Positions 1 to 9,074 are shown, numbered from the stretch's first letter. The stretch: 64,000 nt of DNA from Nitrosospira sp. Nsp2 (GCF_003050965.1 NZ_QAOU01000004.1:186001-250000); one strand, 5' to 3'. Program-made: numbers and translations. The notes: a model not told the origin generated them from the letters alone.

Positions 1-1
1 G

Positions 2-553
2 CGCAATAAAATTCATTCGGCCGGAATTAGCTTTAAATGGCTTTCCGGAACCGAGGCAACGGACGCGCACTGGCGGTTTTTTATTGACTGCTACAATAAA
101 ACCTATAATGAGCACGGTTCACTGCCGTACCTTAGTCTGTCATTCTTTACGCGGCTGGCTAAGAGCATGCCGGAGAATGTGTTGCTGGTTCTGGCGTTGC
201 ATGACGGAAAGCCTGTTGCGGCGGCCTTCTATTTATATAATGCTCAGACGCTCTATGGGCGTTACTGGGGCACTACGCAATACATTCCAGGACTGCATTT
301 CGAAACCTGCTACTACCAGGGCATCGAATACTGTATTGCAAACCGGATGATATTGTTCGAGGGCGGCGCTCAAGGTGAGCATAAGCTTGCCCGAGGCTTT
401 CTTCCCGTTCGCACCTGGTCGGCTCACTGGCTCGCGCATCCCCAATTTGCCTCGGCCATCAGCCATCATGTAGAGCAGGAAGCGCATGGCATCGATCGAT
501 ACCTCGATGAGCTGAACGATAGTTCTCCGTTCAGGAAGGATATAAGCAGATGA
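2..553 (+). CDS. COG3146-type GNAT/FemAB-like N-acetyltransferase, C-terminal part
   Basis: The reading frame is open from the window edge to the TGA at 551-553, so the 5' part is missing and about 183 residues remain. The visible part has the stretches typical of the COG3146 family (formerly annotated as peptidogalycan biosynthesis proteins): HGSLPYLSLSFF, LYGRYWGTT, LHFETCYYQGIEYCI and EGGAQGEHKLARGF. Family members have a GNAT fold and are thought to transfer an acyl or aminoacyl group, but the substrate is not established. The gene ends 82 bp before the Nudix gene on the same strand. The family call is firm; the function is not. Confidence 0.8.
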   Translation, partial: RNKIHSAGISFKWLSGTEATDAHWRFFIDCYNKTYNEHGSLPYLSLSFFTRLAKSMPENVLLVLALHDGKPVAAAFYLYNAQTLYGRYWGTTQYIPGLHFETCYYQGIEYCIANRMILFEGGAQGEHKLARGFLPVRTWSAHWLAHPQFASAISHHVEQEAHGIDRYLDELNDSSPFRKDISR

Positions 554-635
554 TCATGGTCTGAGCTGCTCAGATTGCATGCGTCACTATTTAACCGCAA
601 AATTGATTCTCTTTTCTTAGCCACAAACACGCCCC

Positions 636-1178
636 ATGAATTATTGCAGTCTTTGCGGCACCCGGGTGGAGTTGCGCGTACCTGAAGGCGATACGCTGCC
701 GCGTTATGTCTGTACCGCGTGCGGCATTATTCATTATCAGAACCCCAAGATCGTCGTAGGCTGTATCCCGGAGTGGGAGGACAAGGTACTCTTGTGCGTG
801 CGAGCTATTGAGCCGCGTCGGGGCCTGTGGACTCTGCCCGCGGGTTTCATGGAAAATGCCGAGACCCTGGCCCAGGGCGCGGCACGCGAAACGCTGGAGG
901 AAGCCAACGCGCGTGTGAACATAGGAAACCTGTACTCTATCTATAACCTGCCGCATATCGATCAGGTGCATGTGCTCTTTCGCGCACGGCTGCTCGATCT
1001 GGATTTTAAACCGGGAATCGAAAGCCTCGACGTCAGGCTTTTTTCCGAATCCGAGATTCCGTGGGATACGCTGGCCTTTCGCGTTATCCGCGAGCCCCTC
1101 AAACGTTACTTCGATGAGCGTCGTCGGGGACAACTGGGGTTTCATATCGGAACCATAGAGGACGTGCGTAAAAAGTAA
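636..1178 (+). CDS. Nudix hydrolase with N-terminal zinc ribbon
   Basis: The protein has 180 residues. An N-terminal zinc ribbon is visible with CxxC pairs at C4/C7 and C26/C29. The Nudix box runs from about residue 70 to 92 (GFMENAETLAQGAARETLEE) and carries the metal-binding R84-E85 and E88-E89. The usual glycine near the end of the box is replaced by Asn91. Zinc-ribbon Nudix proteins include NADH pyrophosphatases (NudC type), but the NudC SQPWPFPxS signature after the box is absent, so the substrate cannot be named; a nucleotide sugar or dinucleotide is possible. It lies between the COG3146 gene and the convergent exporter operon. Confidence 0.88.
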   Translation: MNYCSLCGTRVELRVPEGDTLPRYVCTACGIIHYQNPKIVVGCIPEWEDKVLLCVRAIEPRRGLWTLPAGFMENAETLAQGAARETLEEANARVNIGNLYSIYNLPHIDQVHVLFRARLLDLDFKPGIESLDVRLFSESEIPWDTLAFRVIREPLKRYFDERRRGQLGFHIGTIEDVRKK

Positions 1179-1207
1179 ACGGTGCCGGACGTACGCTTTT
1201 TTAGTTC

Positions 1208-2377
1208 TTACGCTGCCCGCAGCGCATCGACGATAGCGAGACGCGAAGCCTTCGCGGCCGGCAGGAAACCGCCGGCAAAACCCATGATCAGCGCGAAACC
1301 CAGCGACTTGACGATGATCTCTAGATTCAGGGTAAAGCTGAATGCAAGTTCGGAGAACGATTGCCAATTCATGGTGGAAATGGTCAAAAATTGCATGAAC
1401 GACGCCAATATCAATCCGGCGATTCCTCCAACCGCCCCGAGCATTAATGCTTCTGCGAGAAAAGCGGAGAGGATATTATTGCGGCGGAACCCGAGCGCAC
1501 GTAGCGTACCGATTTCTGTAGTCCGGTTGGCAACTGAGGCATACATAGTGATCATCGCGCCAATAATGGCGCCAACCGAAAATATGATCGACAATATCAT
1601 CCCCAGGTAGCGAATGAAGTTTGCCAGCAGCTGCGACTGCTCCGCGTAGAACACGCTCTCCCGCTTGGCTTCTACGGTAAGCCGGGGGTCGTTCTCGAGG
1701 CGTGTCTTAAGTTCTGAAAAAAACCCCGGGTCGTTCAGCTTCAGAATCACCGAAGAATATACCGGTCGGCGGAACGCCTGCATCAACTGATCCACATCTC
1801 CCCATATTTCAGAATCAAACCCGGTTTTGCCTGCATCCATGATGCCGACCACTGTCCATTCGCGCTGCCCAAAGCGCAACGTTTCCCCAACGCCTGCGCC
1901 AATGTAGCGTTCCGCGACGCTTTTTCCGGCGATGATTTCCGTTGAACCAGGACGGAACATGCGACCTTCCGCGATTTGTACCTGCGGACGCAGCTCGATA
2001 CCCTTCTCCCCTACCCCGCGGATCAATACATTAGACGCCTTGTCCGAACCGCGTTTCTTGAGTGAAATCAGGACGATGGTCTCCTTTGAGGCCAGACGCG
2101 TGCCGGTTACACCGTAGGCTACCTCCGGCTGGTTTTCCACAATCCCGGCCTGCTCGCGGTCGATCTGACTCTGCACTTCGGTGCCGGCGGAGCGCCTGGT
2201 GATGACCACATTATCGGCGGAGCCTGTCTCCACCAGCGTCTTTCTCAGACCCTCTTCCAGCATCAGCACCGTCGCAAATACAAAAACGACAAGAGCCATG
2301 CCCCCCGCAGTGAGAAGCGTCGTTAGTTTGCGTGCTGCGAGGTTACGTAATGTATATGACAGGGGGATTGACATCAT
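1208..2377 (-). CDS. FtsX-like ABC transporter permease (MacB/LolC-type fold), second of pair
   Basis: This 389-residue inner-membrane protein has the type VII ABC layout: one N-terminal membrane segment (about 18-40), a large periplasmic domain, and three C-terminal segments (about 260-385) of the FtsX family. The stretch TEIGTLRALGFRRNNIL is the cytoplasmic coupling-helix region that contacts the ATPase. It starts 8 bp after the upstream permease gene, so the two are probably translationally coupled. Together with the ATPase and adaptor upstream it should form a tripartite exporter resembling MacAB. The cargo is unknown; these systems move lipoproteins, peptides or macrolides and do not transport through a classical channel. 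Confidence 0.87.
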   Translation of the reverse strand: MMSIPLSYTLRNLAARKLTTLLTAGGMALVVFVFATVLMLEEGLRKTLVETGSADNVVITRRSAGTEVQSQIDREQAGIVENQPEVAYGVTGTRLASKETIVLISLKKRGSDKASNVLIRGVGEKGIELRPQVQIAEGRMFRPGSTEIIAGKSVAERYIGAGVGETLRFGQREWTVVGIMDAGKTGFDSEIWGDVDQLMQAFRRPVYSSVILKLNDPGFFSELKTRLENDPRLTVEAKRESVFYAEQSQLLANFIRYLGMILSIIFSVGAIIGAMITMYASVANRTTEIGTLRALGFRRNNILSAFLAEALMLGAVGGIAGLILASFMQFLTISTMNWQSFSELAFSFTLNLEIIVKSLGFALIMGFAGGFLPAAKASRLAIVDALRAA

Positions 2378-2385
2378 GATTCAGT

Positions 2386-3543
2386 TTAGCCAATGCTACG
2401 CAGGCCTTCTACAATGGATACGCGGGCCACCCGGGCTGCGGGCAGTGCCGCGGCGGCCAGACCGACCGCAGTCGCGGCGACGATCTGCATGTAAACCGTG
2501 TCAAGGGATACTCCGAATACTGGAAACAGCGTGCCCATCTGCTTGCTGAACTGGTCGGCCACAGGGAAAGTAAGCGCAATTCCTATCACTGCTCCGGCGA
2601 GGGAAATGACCATCGATTCGCCGTAGATCAGCCCTATAAGAAAACGCGGGCCAAATCCCAGTGCCTTAAGCGTGGCATACTCACTGATACGTTCGCGTGC
2701 GGTCATCGCCATCGTATTCGCCATTACCGCCAGGATAATAAATATCACCACGAACGAAACGATGCGGATTGCGACCACGATCGCTTCAGTCATCGCTACA
2801 AAGCCCAGCTGAAATGCTTTTTCCGTCTCGGTAAGGGTTTCTGCAAGCGAGTTTCTGAACATCGCATCTACCTCGGTCGATATCTCCGCCGCTCGGTCGG
2901 GGTCGGCAATCTGGATTACATATACCCCCACCCAGTCGGTCCGGCGAGCCGCTGCCTTTTTCATCGTTTCGTTGAGATAATCCCAATGGAAGAACAGCTG
3001 TGAAGTATCGGTTCCCGCCTCGGCCCCGTCATAAATTGCGCGCACGGTAAAGCTCCATGCGCCTGGATAGATGGTCCCGCGCAGAGGAATAGTGTCGCCT
3101 AATTTGAAGCCATAGGTATCGGCGATCTTGCGTCCGATCACGCAGCCTTTACGGTCTGCGCGGAATGCCTTCATGTCCCCCGGAAGAGTAAGATATTCCG
3201 GATAAAGGTCGAAATACGTTCTTGCATCTACGGCAAACTGCGGGAAAAAGTTTTTCTCGGTTACGTAGACGCCGCCAAACCAGCTTGCATGGCTGATGCC
3301 TGTCACCCCCGATACGCTGCGGATCCGCTCCTGGTAGTTGATCGGCAGCGGAAACACCAGGGAAATGGAGTTTCGCGTCACCAGCCTCGTGGATGAAGCG
3401 CCTTCCGCGCCTGCGTACCAGGCATCGACTACAGTTTGCAACAGGCCAAAAGCGAGTATCGCCACCACCAGGCCCAGGACGGTCAAGCCGGTGCGCAGCT
3501 TGTGCCGCAACGTGTTCCGTAAGATAAGCTTTAGAAAGTGCAT
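2386..3543 (-). CDS. FtsX-like ABC transporter permease (MacB/LolC-type fold), first of pair
   Basis: This 385-residue permease has the same plan as its downstream partner: an N-terminal membrane segment (about 15-40), a periplasmic domain, and C-terminal membrane segments (about 255-375). Its coupling region reads RERISEYATLKALGFGP. It is too different from the neighbour to be a recent duplicate, so the transporter is probably a heterodimer of two half permeases with one shared ATPase. The gene lies 69 bp downstream of the ATPase gene. Its role as an export permease follows from family and neighbourhood. Substrate unknown. Confidence 0.87.
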   Translation of the reverse strand: MHFLKLILRNTLRHKLRTGLTVLGLVVAILAFGLLQTVVDAWYAGAEGASSTRLVTRNSISLVFPLPINYQERIRSVSGVTGISHASWFGGVYVTEKNFFPQFAVDARTYFDLYPEYLTLPGDMKAFRADRKGCVIGRKIADTYGFKLGDTIPLRGTIYPGAWSFTVRAIYDGAEAGTDTSQLFFHWDYLNETMKKAAARRTDWVGVYVIQIADPDRAAEISTEVDAMFRNSLAETLTETEKAFQLGFVAMTEAIVVAIRIVSFVVIFIILAVMANTMAMTARERISEYATLKALGFGPRFLIGLIYGESMVISLAGAVIGIALTFPVADQFSKQMGTLFPVFGVSLDTVYMQIVAATAVGLAAAALPAARVARVSIVEGLRSIG

Positions 3544-3612
3544 TTCCGGAAGACATTGGCACAGCGCGTCTTTGCAGGGAATGGCTCAAGAAAAAAGATA
3601 CGACGGTGTTCC

Positions 3613-4311
3613 TTAATGTTCAAGTGTCGCGTCCAGCTCGCCCTTGTCCAGATGTCGAATAAGATGGGCTGATTTTGCTGCGTGCGGGTCGTGCGTAACC
3701 ATAATGATAGTTTTACCCAGTTCACTGTTCAGTCGCGCCAGCATGGCGAGAATATCATCCGCGGATGCGCGGTCGAGGTCGCCAGTAGGCTCATCCGCGA
3801 CCAGCAAAACCGGATCCGTGATGAAGGCGCGCGCGATGGCGACCCGCTGCTGCTGCCCACCAGAAAGCTCCGATGGATAATGCTCCATACGGTCTGTCAG
3901 TCCCACCATCGACAATGCCAATTCGACGCGCTCCCGTCGTTGAACGCGGGGAAGTCGGGTTAGCAATAGCGGCAGCTCGACATTCTCAAATGCTGTCAGC
4001 ACCGGCATCAGATTGTAAAACTGGAAAATGAAGCCGATATTACCAGCTCGCCAGTCGGCCAGTTCGCCCTCTGAAAGCGCCGCAATATCGATTCCGTTCA
4101 CCCTCAGGGAGCCGCTATCGGGCTTGTCGATGCCGGCGATCAGGTTGAGCAGCGTGCTTTTGCCGGATCCCGAGGGTCCCATCAAGGCTATAAATTCACC
4201 AGCCCTGATGTTAAAAGAAATGTTGGTCAGTACAGGCACCACTTGCCCGCCCCGGCGATAGGATTTGGTAAGGTGCCTGATCTCAACGAGGGATGGGGGA
4301 AGAGCGTTCAT
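3613..4311 (-). CDS. ABC transporter ATP-binding protein (MacB/LolD-like)
   Basis: The protein has 232 residues from the ATG at 4311, starting [14 protein letters not shown]. The open frame extends 45 codons further up, but that part overlaps the adaptor gene and does not look like ABC sequence. Visible motifs are Walker [10 protein letters not shown] (45-53), signature [15 protein letters not shown], and Walker [14 protein letters not shown] followed by the switch histidine in VTHD. The length fits the LolD/MacB-type ATPases. It begins 16 bp after the adaptor gene and precedes two FtsX-like permeases, so it should power that exporter. Confidence 0.93.
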   Translation of the reverse strand: MNALPPSLVEIRHLTKSYRRGGQVVPVLTNISFNIRAGEFIALMGPSGSGKSTLLNLIAGIDKPDSGSLRVNGIDIAALSEGELADWRAGNIGFIFQFYNLMPVLTAFENVELPLLLTRLPRVQRRERVELALSMVGLTDRMEHYPSELSGGQQQRVAIARAFITDPVLLVADEPTGDLDRASADDILAMLARLNSELGKTIIMVTHDPHAAKSAHLIRHLDKGELDATLEH

Positions 4312-4327
4312 TTTCGGCCGAACACCT

Positions 4328-5545
4328 TTATTTAGCTGCGGTCCTGACGTTATCTCCGTTGTCGAGATTACCCGGGGGCCGCCGTACGACCTTATCGCCG
4401 GCGTTCGGGCCTTGCCGAACCTCCACCATATCTCCGATTTTCTCACCGGTTTCTATGGCGGTTTCCAGCGCTTTTCCTTCCTTCATAATAAAGACCACAC
4501 TCCTTCCGTTTCGCTGGACAACCGCATCGGGGTGTACCACAGTGCGTGAAGCGCGTTGCTCAGCCGGCATTTCCTTTTCGAGAAAGGCAATTTTTGCGCT
4601 CATTTCCGGAAGGACCTGGGGGTCGTGATCGATGAACTTTATTTTTACCAGGACCGTGGCTTTTGCCCGGTCCACGGTCGGAACAATGCGTTGCACGAGA
4701 CCGCGCAGGCGCAGATCGGGGAGTGCATCCAACTGTATTTCACAGGGTTGCTCAAGCTTTACCTTGGAGAGATTCGATTCCGAGACGTCGGCTTCCACTT
4801 CAAGCGTATCCATATCAGCCATAGTTACCACTGCCCCCTTGGCGTCTAGGGCGGAAGAAAAGGGGGTGATCACATCCCCTATGTTCGCGCTCTTGGTGAG
4901 CACAACCCCTTCGAATGGCGCTCGGATCAGCGTTTGTTCCACTGCGATCTGCGCTGCGCGATAGTTTGCTTCGGCTACGCTAATGGAAGCCTGGTAACCG
5001 CGGATGGCTGCTTGCGCCTTATGGAACCTGGCGGTACCCATATCGAATGCGGACTGCGAAATGAACCCTTTTGCGAGTAGTTCACCGTTGCGGTCGAACA
5101 CTCCCTGCGCATCGACCAGCTCTGCCTGTGCCTGTTGCAGGTTTGCCTGGGCTACGGCTATATTCGCCGCTGCCTGCTCCATCGTCGCGCTGACATCCGC
5201 GTTTTCCAGTCGAGCGATAATCTCGCCTTTCTTCACACGGCTGCCTTCTGTGACGCCGAGCCACTCGACTCGTCCTGTCGCCTTGGACGCCACTGCTGCC
5301 TTACGCTGCGCGACCACGTATCCCGTGGCATTGAGTAACGTGAACGATTGCGACGGGAAGGCAGTGGCAACAGTGGCGGACTCCACTTCGACTGCCCCAC
5401 TGCTGCGGAAGTAGAAAAACGCGAGCAGCACCATGGCGCCAGTGATCGCCAACCCAGCCAGAAGACGCGGGGATCGCTTGCGTCTGCTGATATCGGCAGT
5501 GCCGGCCCGGTCAATTCTTAATTTGGAGAGATCTTCTGTAACCAC
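4328..5545 (-). CDS. HlyD/MacA-family membrane fusion (periplasmic adaptor) protein
   Basis: From the GTG at 5545 the protein has 405 residues, starting VVTEDLSKLRIDRAG. The frame is open to 5707, but the extra N-terminus would overlap amiC and looks unrelated. One membrane anchor lies at about residues 30-50, before GAVEVESATVATAFPSQS. A lipoyl-like half motif and a coiled-coil hairpin rich in Ala, Gln and Glu (MEQAAANIAVAQANLQQAQA) follow, then beta-barrel segments containing GVVLTKSANIGDVI. This is the standard architecture of adaptors that link an inner-membrane transporter to an outer-membrane channel. No outer-membrane channel gene is adjacent, so a TolC elsewhere would be needed. Confidence 0.88.
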   Translation of the reverse strand: MVTEDLSKLRIDRAGTADISRRKRSPRLLAGLAITGAMVLLAFFYFRSSGAVEVESATVATAFPSQSFTLLNATGYVVAQRKAAVASKATGRVEWLGVTEGSRVKKGEIIARLENADVSATMEQAAANIAVAQANLQQAQAELVDAQGVFDRNGELLAKGFISQSAFDMGTARFHKAQAAIRGYQASISVAEANYRAAQIAVEQTLIRAPFEGVVLTKSANIGDVITPFSSALDAKGAVVTMADMDTLEVEADVSESNLSKVKLEQPCEIQLDALPDLRLRGLVQRIVPTVDRAKATVLVKIKFIDHDPQVLPEMSAKIAFLEKEMPAEQRASRTVVHPDAVVQRNGRSVVFIMKEGKALETAIETGEKIGDMVEVRQGPNAGDKVVRRPPGNLDNGDNVRTAAK

Positions 5546-5657
5546 GGCGGGAATATAACGTAACTCATCGCCGCGATTATGGCGTAGAAGCCGTGCTACG
5601 GCTATCAACCCTTCAGGAAGACGCGCGCAAATTGCTCGCCGTGGCTCAACGAAACAA

Positions 5658-6971
5658 TTATTCCAGCGACACCATCTTCGAACGCGCCGCCGGAGGATTG
5701 CTGGCAAAGTAGCGTTTGATGCCGGCGAGTATGGCCTCGGCCAGCTTGTCCTGGTAGGCGGTATCTTTCAATTTCTTTTCTTCATCCGGGTTGCTGATGA
5801 ACGCAGTCTCTACCAGAATGGAAGGAATATCCGGAGACTTGAGCACGGCAAATCCTGCCTGCTCCACGTCATTCTTATGCAGGTGGTTGATATCACCAAT
5901 TTCAAGGAGCACTTCCTTTCCGAGTTTAAGACTGTCATTGATGGTGGCGGTCTGCGACAAGTCCAGTAAGGTTTGCTTGAGATAGGGATCCTTTATATCC
6001 AGATTGACCCCGCCGATCAGGTCGGCCTCGTTTTCCTTCTTTGCCAGCCAGCGGGCGGCGGCGGATGTCGCGCCCCGTTCGGAGAGCGCATAAACCGAGG
6101 AGCCTCGCGCATGCGGCTTGATAAAGGCGTCCGCATGCACGGACACGAACAGGTCGGCATTTAACTGTCGAGCCTTAACGAGTCGCATCGGCAGGGATAT
6201 AAAGTAATCTCCATCCCGTGTCAGCGCTGCCCGCATATTGGGCTCCTTATCTATTTTGGCCTTTAGTTTTCGCGCGATCGCCAGTGTGATGTTTTTCTCA
6301 TGTGTGCCACTGCGGCTGATAGCGCCCGGATCTTCGCCACCGTGCCCGGGATCGATGGCGACCGTGATAAGCCTCATCATTTCAGGTTTGCTCTTCCGAG
6401 GGCTTTCCGTGCCTCGGGCAGGCTTGAGCGGCGGCTTGACGCTGGGAGCGGTATCAGCTTTGAGCTCATCCCTTACCATTGCAGTGGCATTTTGGTTCAG
6501 GAGCGCCATCAGCGGATCAGGCGGCACGACAGGATAAATATCCAGCACAAGCCGGTGGCCGTAGTCCCCCACGGGTTTGAGCACAAATGCCTGGGGCATG
6601 GCCGTGGTTTTCAGGTCGAGGACCAGTCGCAAGACCTCGGGCTTGTAACGGCCGATGCGCACGGCCTGGATGTAAGGGTCGGCAGCGTCGATCTTGGCGG
6701 GAAGTTTTTCAAGCTCTGTTGTGAGCGCGACGCGCTCGAGATCGATGACCACGCGATCCGGATTTTTCACCGTACTAACCGAATATTGTATAGGCGAGGC
6801 GGATTCCAACGTGAGGCGCGTGTATTCCGGCGCCGGCCAGACGCGGGCAGAACTGATCGGCGTGCCGGCAAAAGCGGAATTAGCGAGCGACAGAAGCACG
6901 AGCGCTGCCATTGACAGCAAAATGAGCCCGCGTGAACGGTAGGAGCCGTCGTGGTCTGTTATTTCGCGCAT
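5658..6971 (-). CDS. amiC: N-acetylmuramoyl-L-alanine amidase AmiC
   Basis: This 437-residue periplasmic enzyme cleaves the bond between muramic acid and the stem peptide to split the septum. It has a signal-like N-terminus (hydrophobic residues 15-35, ending SAFA), an AMIN domain at about 38-148 that targets septal peptidoglycan, a linker, and an Amidase_3 domain at about 202-425. The zinc ligands fit H210 (DPGHGGEDPG), E225 and H279 (SVHADAF), with catalytic E388 (ILVETAFISN). The AMIN domain supports AmiC/AmiB rather than AmiA. It starts 49 bp after tsaE on the same strand, an arrangement common in proteobacteria. Confidence 0.93.
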   Translation of the reverse strand: MREITDHDGSYRSRGLILLSMAALVLLSLANSAFAGTPISSARVWPAPEYTRLTLESASPIQYSVSTVKNPDRVVIDLERVALTTELEKLPAKIDAADPYIQAVRIGRYKPEVLRLVLDLKTTAMPQAFVLKPVGDYGHRLVLDIYPVVPPDPLMALLNQNATAMVRDELKADTAPSVKPPLKPARGTESPRKSKPEMMRLITVAIDPGHGGEDPGAISRSGTHEKNITLAIARKLKAKIDKEPNMRAALTRDGDYFISLPMRLVKARQLNADLFVSVHADAFIKPHARGSSVYALSERGATSAAARWLAKKENEADLIGGVNLDIKDPYLKQTLLDLSQTATINDSLKLGKEVLLEIGDINHLHKNDVEQAGFAVLKSPDIPSILVETAFISNPDEEKKLKDTAYQDKLAEAILAGIKRYFASNPPAARSKMVSLE

Positions 6972-7020
6972 ACGCCGCCCCCGAAGTTGCCCCCGGATGC
7001 CTGCGCGCCCAAGCGCTGAG

Positions 7021-7494
7021 TCAGGACTCTCTTAGCGTTTGCCAGTGTTTTAAGCACAGCCTACCCGCCTGCGTGTCTGCACTAATTTCGACGTTGCGGC
7101 CCGTATCGGACAAGTGGAAGAGAAACGTCATATCCGCTGGGGGCAGTAATTCTTCCGCGTTTTGAGGCCACTCCACCAGACAGATTGAGGCCGCATCAAA
7201 GTATTCGCGGAAACCGGCATCTTCCCATTCTGCCGGGTCCTCGAACCGATAAAAATCAAAGTGATACAAGTATAACCTAGAAATTTTGTAAAGTTCAATT
7301 AAATTATAGGTGGGACTTTTTACTTTTCCCTGATAGCCCAACCCCCGCAAGATTCCCCTTGCGAAGGTTGTTTTTCCCGCGCCGAGGTCGCCACGAAGGA
7401 AAATAACGAGGCCCGGGTGCAATATACCTGCGATTTCTGCACCAAGCAGGAGCGTTGCGGTTTCGTCGGCAAGAGTAAGGGTAACGTGCTGCAT
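7021..7494 (-). CDS. tsaE: tRNA threonylcarbamoyladenosine biosynthesis ATPase TsaE
   Basis: The protein has 157 residues and works with TsaB and TsaD in attaching the threonylcarbamoyl group to A37 of ANN-decoding tRNAs. The P-loop is RGDLGAGKTTFARG, with Lys41. The family stretches SPTYNLIELY and HFDFYRFEDPAEWEDAGFREYF are present. Its length is normal for TsaE. It is the first gene of the leftward run into amiC and is divergent from queG across 41 bp, so both promoters must lie in or overlap that short gap. Both products act on tRNA anticodon-loop modification. Confidence 0.95.
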   Translation of the reverse strand: MQHVTLTLADETATLLLGAEIAGILHPGLVIFLRGDLGAGKTTFARGILRGLGYQGKVKSPTYNLIELYKISRLYLYHFDFYRFEDPAEWEDAGFREYFDAASICLVEWPQNAEELLPPADMTFLFHLSDTGRNVEISADTQAGRLCLKHWQTLRES

Positions 7495-7535
7495 CCGGAG
7501 TGATGTATGAGGGTAGAGTCGGTATGATGTGAATT

Positions 7536-8648
7536 ATGGGAAACACGATGACCAAAAATTTGCCACAGGATGTTGCCCCTGAGTCCGTGCGCGACCCCGC
7601 GCAGCTTACCGGAGCAGTTAAAGCCTGGGGCAAGGAGCTGGGCTTTCAGGAAATCGGCATCGCGGACGCTACATCCGATATGTCCCAATCCGAAACGGGG
7701 CTGCAACAATGGTTGGCGGAAGGGTATCACGGCGAGATGGATTATATGGGGAAACACGGCACCCGGCGCACGCGGCCGGCCGAGCTCGTTCCCGGCACGT
7801 TGCGCGTGATATCGGTACGCATGAATTATATGCCTGAGGCGAAAGATTCGTGGGTTGTGATAGAGGATGGCGATAGGGCATTTATCTCCCGTTACGCGCT
7901 TGGACGCGACTATCACAAGGTGTTGCGCGCACGCTTGCAGAAGCTTGCCGACAAAATCGCGACCGTAGCGGCACCCTTCAATTATCGTGTTTTCACAGAT
8001 AGCGCCCCGGTGATGGAAGTGGAATGGGCGCAAAAATCCGGGGTCGGCTGGCGCGGGAAGCATACGCTGCTGCTTTCCCGTGACGCGGGGTCGATGTTCT
8101 TTATCGGCGAAATTTATACTGATTTGCCTCTGGCGCTGGATAATTCCGTGGCTAACTATTGCGGAAGTTGTACCAGATGCATTGACGTCTGTCCTACGCA
8201 AGCAATCGTTGGCCCCTACCGGCTCGACGCAAGGCGGTGCATCTCCTACTTAACCATCGAACATAAAGGCAGCATTCCCGAAATGCTGCGACCATTGATC
8301 GGCAACCGGGTATATGGTTGCGATGACTGCCAGCTTATTTGTCCCTGGAACAAATTCGCGGCACACACCGGGGAGGCCGATTTCGCGGTGCGCAACGGAC
8401 TTGACGACGTTTCCCTGGTTGAATTATTTGCTTGGAACAGCGAGGAGTTCGATGCCAAGTTAGCTGGGAGCCCGATCCGGCGCATCGGACACGAACAGTG
8501 GTTACGCAACCTCGCCGTCGGTTTAGGCAACGCGCCCTCATCCCCGGCTGTGCTAATCGCCTTGCAGGCTCGGCGCGACGATCCTTCCCCCCTTGTGCGC
8601 GAACATGTGCGGTGGGCGCTGCAAAGCCATGAAGACAGCCGCGTTTAA
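7536..8648 (+). CDS. queG: Epoxyqueuosine reductase QueG
   Basis: The product has 370 residues and catalyses the last step of queuosine synthesis in tRNA, reducing epoxyqueuosine with cobalamin and two [4Fe-4S] clusters. The cluster cysteines are visible as C209, C212, C215 and C219 (CGSCTRCIDVCP), then C235, C262, C265 and C269 (CDDCQLICPWN). The N-terminal part has RRTRPAELVPGTLRVI and the central part KSGVGWRGKHTLLLS, both typical of QueG. The C-terminus has HEAT-like helices. It starts at the ATG at 7536, divergent from tsaE. Length and motifs are complete. Confidence 0.96.
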   Translation: MGNTMTKNLPQDVAPESVRDPAQLTGAVKAWGKELGFQEIGIADATSDMSQSETGLQQWLAEGYHGEMDYMGKHGTRRTRPAELVPGTLRVISVRMNYMPEAKDSWVVIEDGDRAFISRYALGRDYHKVLRARLQKLADKIATVAAPFNYRVFTDSAPVMEVEWAQKSGVGWRGKHTLLLSRDAGSMFFIGEIYTDLPLALDNSVANYCGSCTRCIDVCPTQAIVGPYRLDARRCISYLTIEHKGSIPEMLRPLIGNRVYGCDDCQLICPWNKFAAHTGEADFAVRNGLDDVSLVELFAWNSEEFDAKLAGSPIRRIGHEQWLRNLAVGLGNAPSSPAVLIALQARRDDPSPLVREHVRWALQSHEDSRV

Positions 8649-8700
8649 CCAGCATTTCATGAGACGGCCAAGCGAAGCGACGGGATACACTTCACCATAA

Positions 8701-8714
8701 CGGTCTATAGACCG
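8701..8714. repeat. 14-bp perfect palindrome CGGTCTA-TAGACCG
   Basis: The sequence CGGTCTATAGACCG is a perfect palindrome with no loop. It lies 53 bp after queG and about 360 bp before the first exopolysaccharide gene. Without a loop or T-run it is not a terminator. It could be an operator half-site pair, but no known regulator motif is recognised. Confidence 0.5.
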
Positions 8715-8973
8715 ATGGAAGAGAGTGTACTAAAGTCCAATTTTCCGTTGGTACTGGAGTTGATACGATGCGGACCCATCCAGTTTGGAAAATCAGACAC
8801 GACAACACGCCTGTACAGATGGATGTTTTTCTTTGATGAGAAGAGCGAAGGGACTACAACCGGAGCACGTGACCAAACCATTCGGTCGGCGTAAATGTTA
8901 TTATTGAAACAAAAACATATGGATGCCATTTCGCAACGCCCTGGTGGTTCGTTGCGCATGAGTTAATACAGTC

Positions 8974-9002
8974 TTGACAGGGATTACGAGTTATAGCATC
9001 TT
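8974..9002 (+). promoter_or_regulatory. Possible sigma-70 promoter of the exopolysaccharide locus
   Basis: A perfect TTGACA -35 box lies at 8974-8979. At 17 bp spacing the -10 candidate is CATCTT, which matches only three of six consensus bases. A better-looking TATAGC is only 12 bp away, too close. The A/T-rich run follows at about 8999-9020. The call rests on the -35 box and on position, about 70-100 bp before the GTG at 9075. Confidence 0.3.
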
Positions 9003-9074
9003 TATTTTTTAATTAAAATCAAACTGTCCCCGCAAACCCCCACCGCATCTCCCACAATCGCATAGAGGAATTCC

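Larger units (their letters stand above)
8649..9074. other. Intergenic region upstream of the exopolysaccharide locus
   Basis: This 426 bp region has no convincing gene. It holds a 14 bp palindrome near its start (8701-8714), a consensus TTGACA at 8974-8979, and an A/T-rich run at about 8999-9020. An 84-codon minus-strand frame (8705-8959) has no recognisable protein features. It is the natural place for the control region of the XrtA locus that begins at 9075. Confidence 0.6.

Noticed and set aside
591-1367. Long minus-strand ORF over the Nudix gene
   Set aside because: It is the antisense shadow of the Nudix gene and the end of the permease gene, with no family features.
6300-6914. Plus-strand ORF of 204 codons
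   Set aside because: It lies inside amiC on the opposite strand and has no recognisable protein pattern.
7320-8201. Minus-strand ORF of 293 codons
   Set aside because: It overlaps tsaE and queG, both of which are clear genes.
8768-8836. 22-codon plus-strand ORF with GGAG upstream
   Set aside because: Too short and without any other support; could be chance in a 426 bp gap.
8942-8956. Sigma-54 promoter-like GG...GC sequence
   Set aside because: The GG and GC elements are one base too close for a sigma-54 promoter.
8705-8959. Minus-strand ORF of 84 codons in the gap before the exopolysaccharide locus
   Set aside because: Odd composition, no ribosome-binding site noted and no family match recognised.
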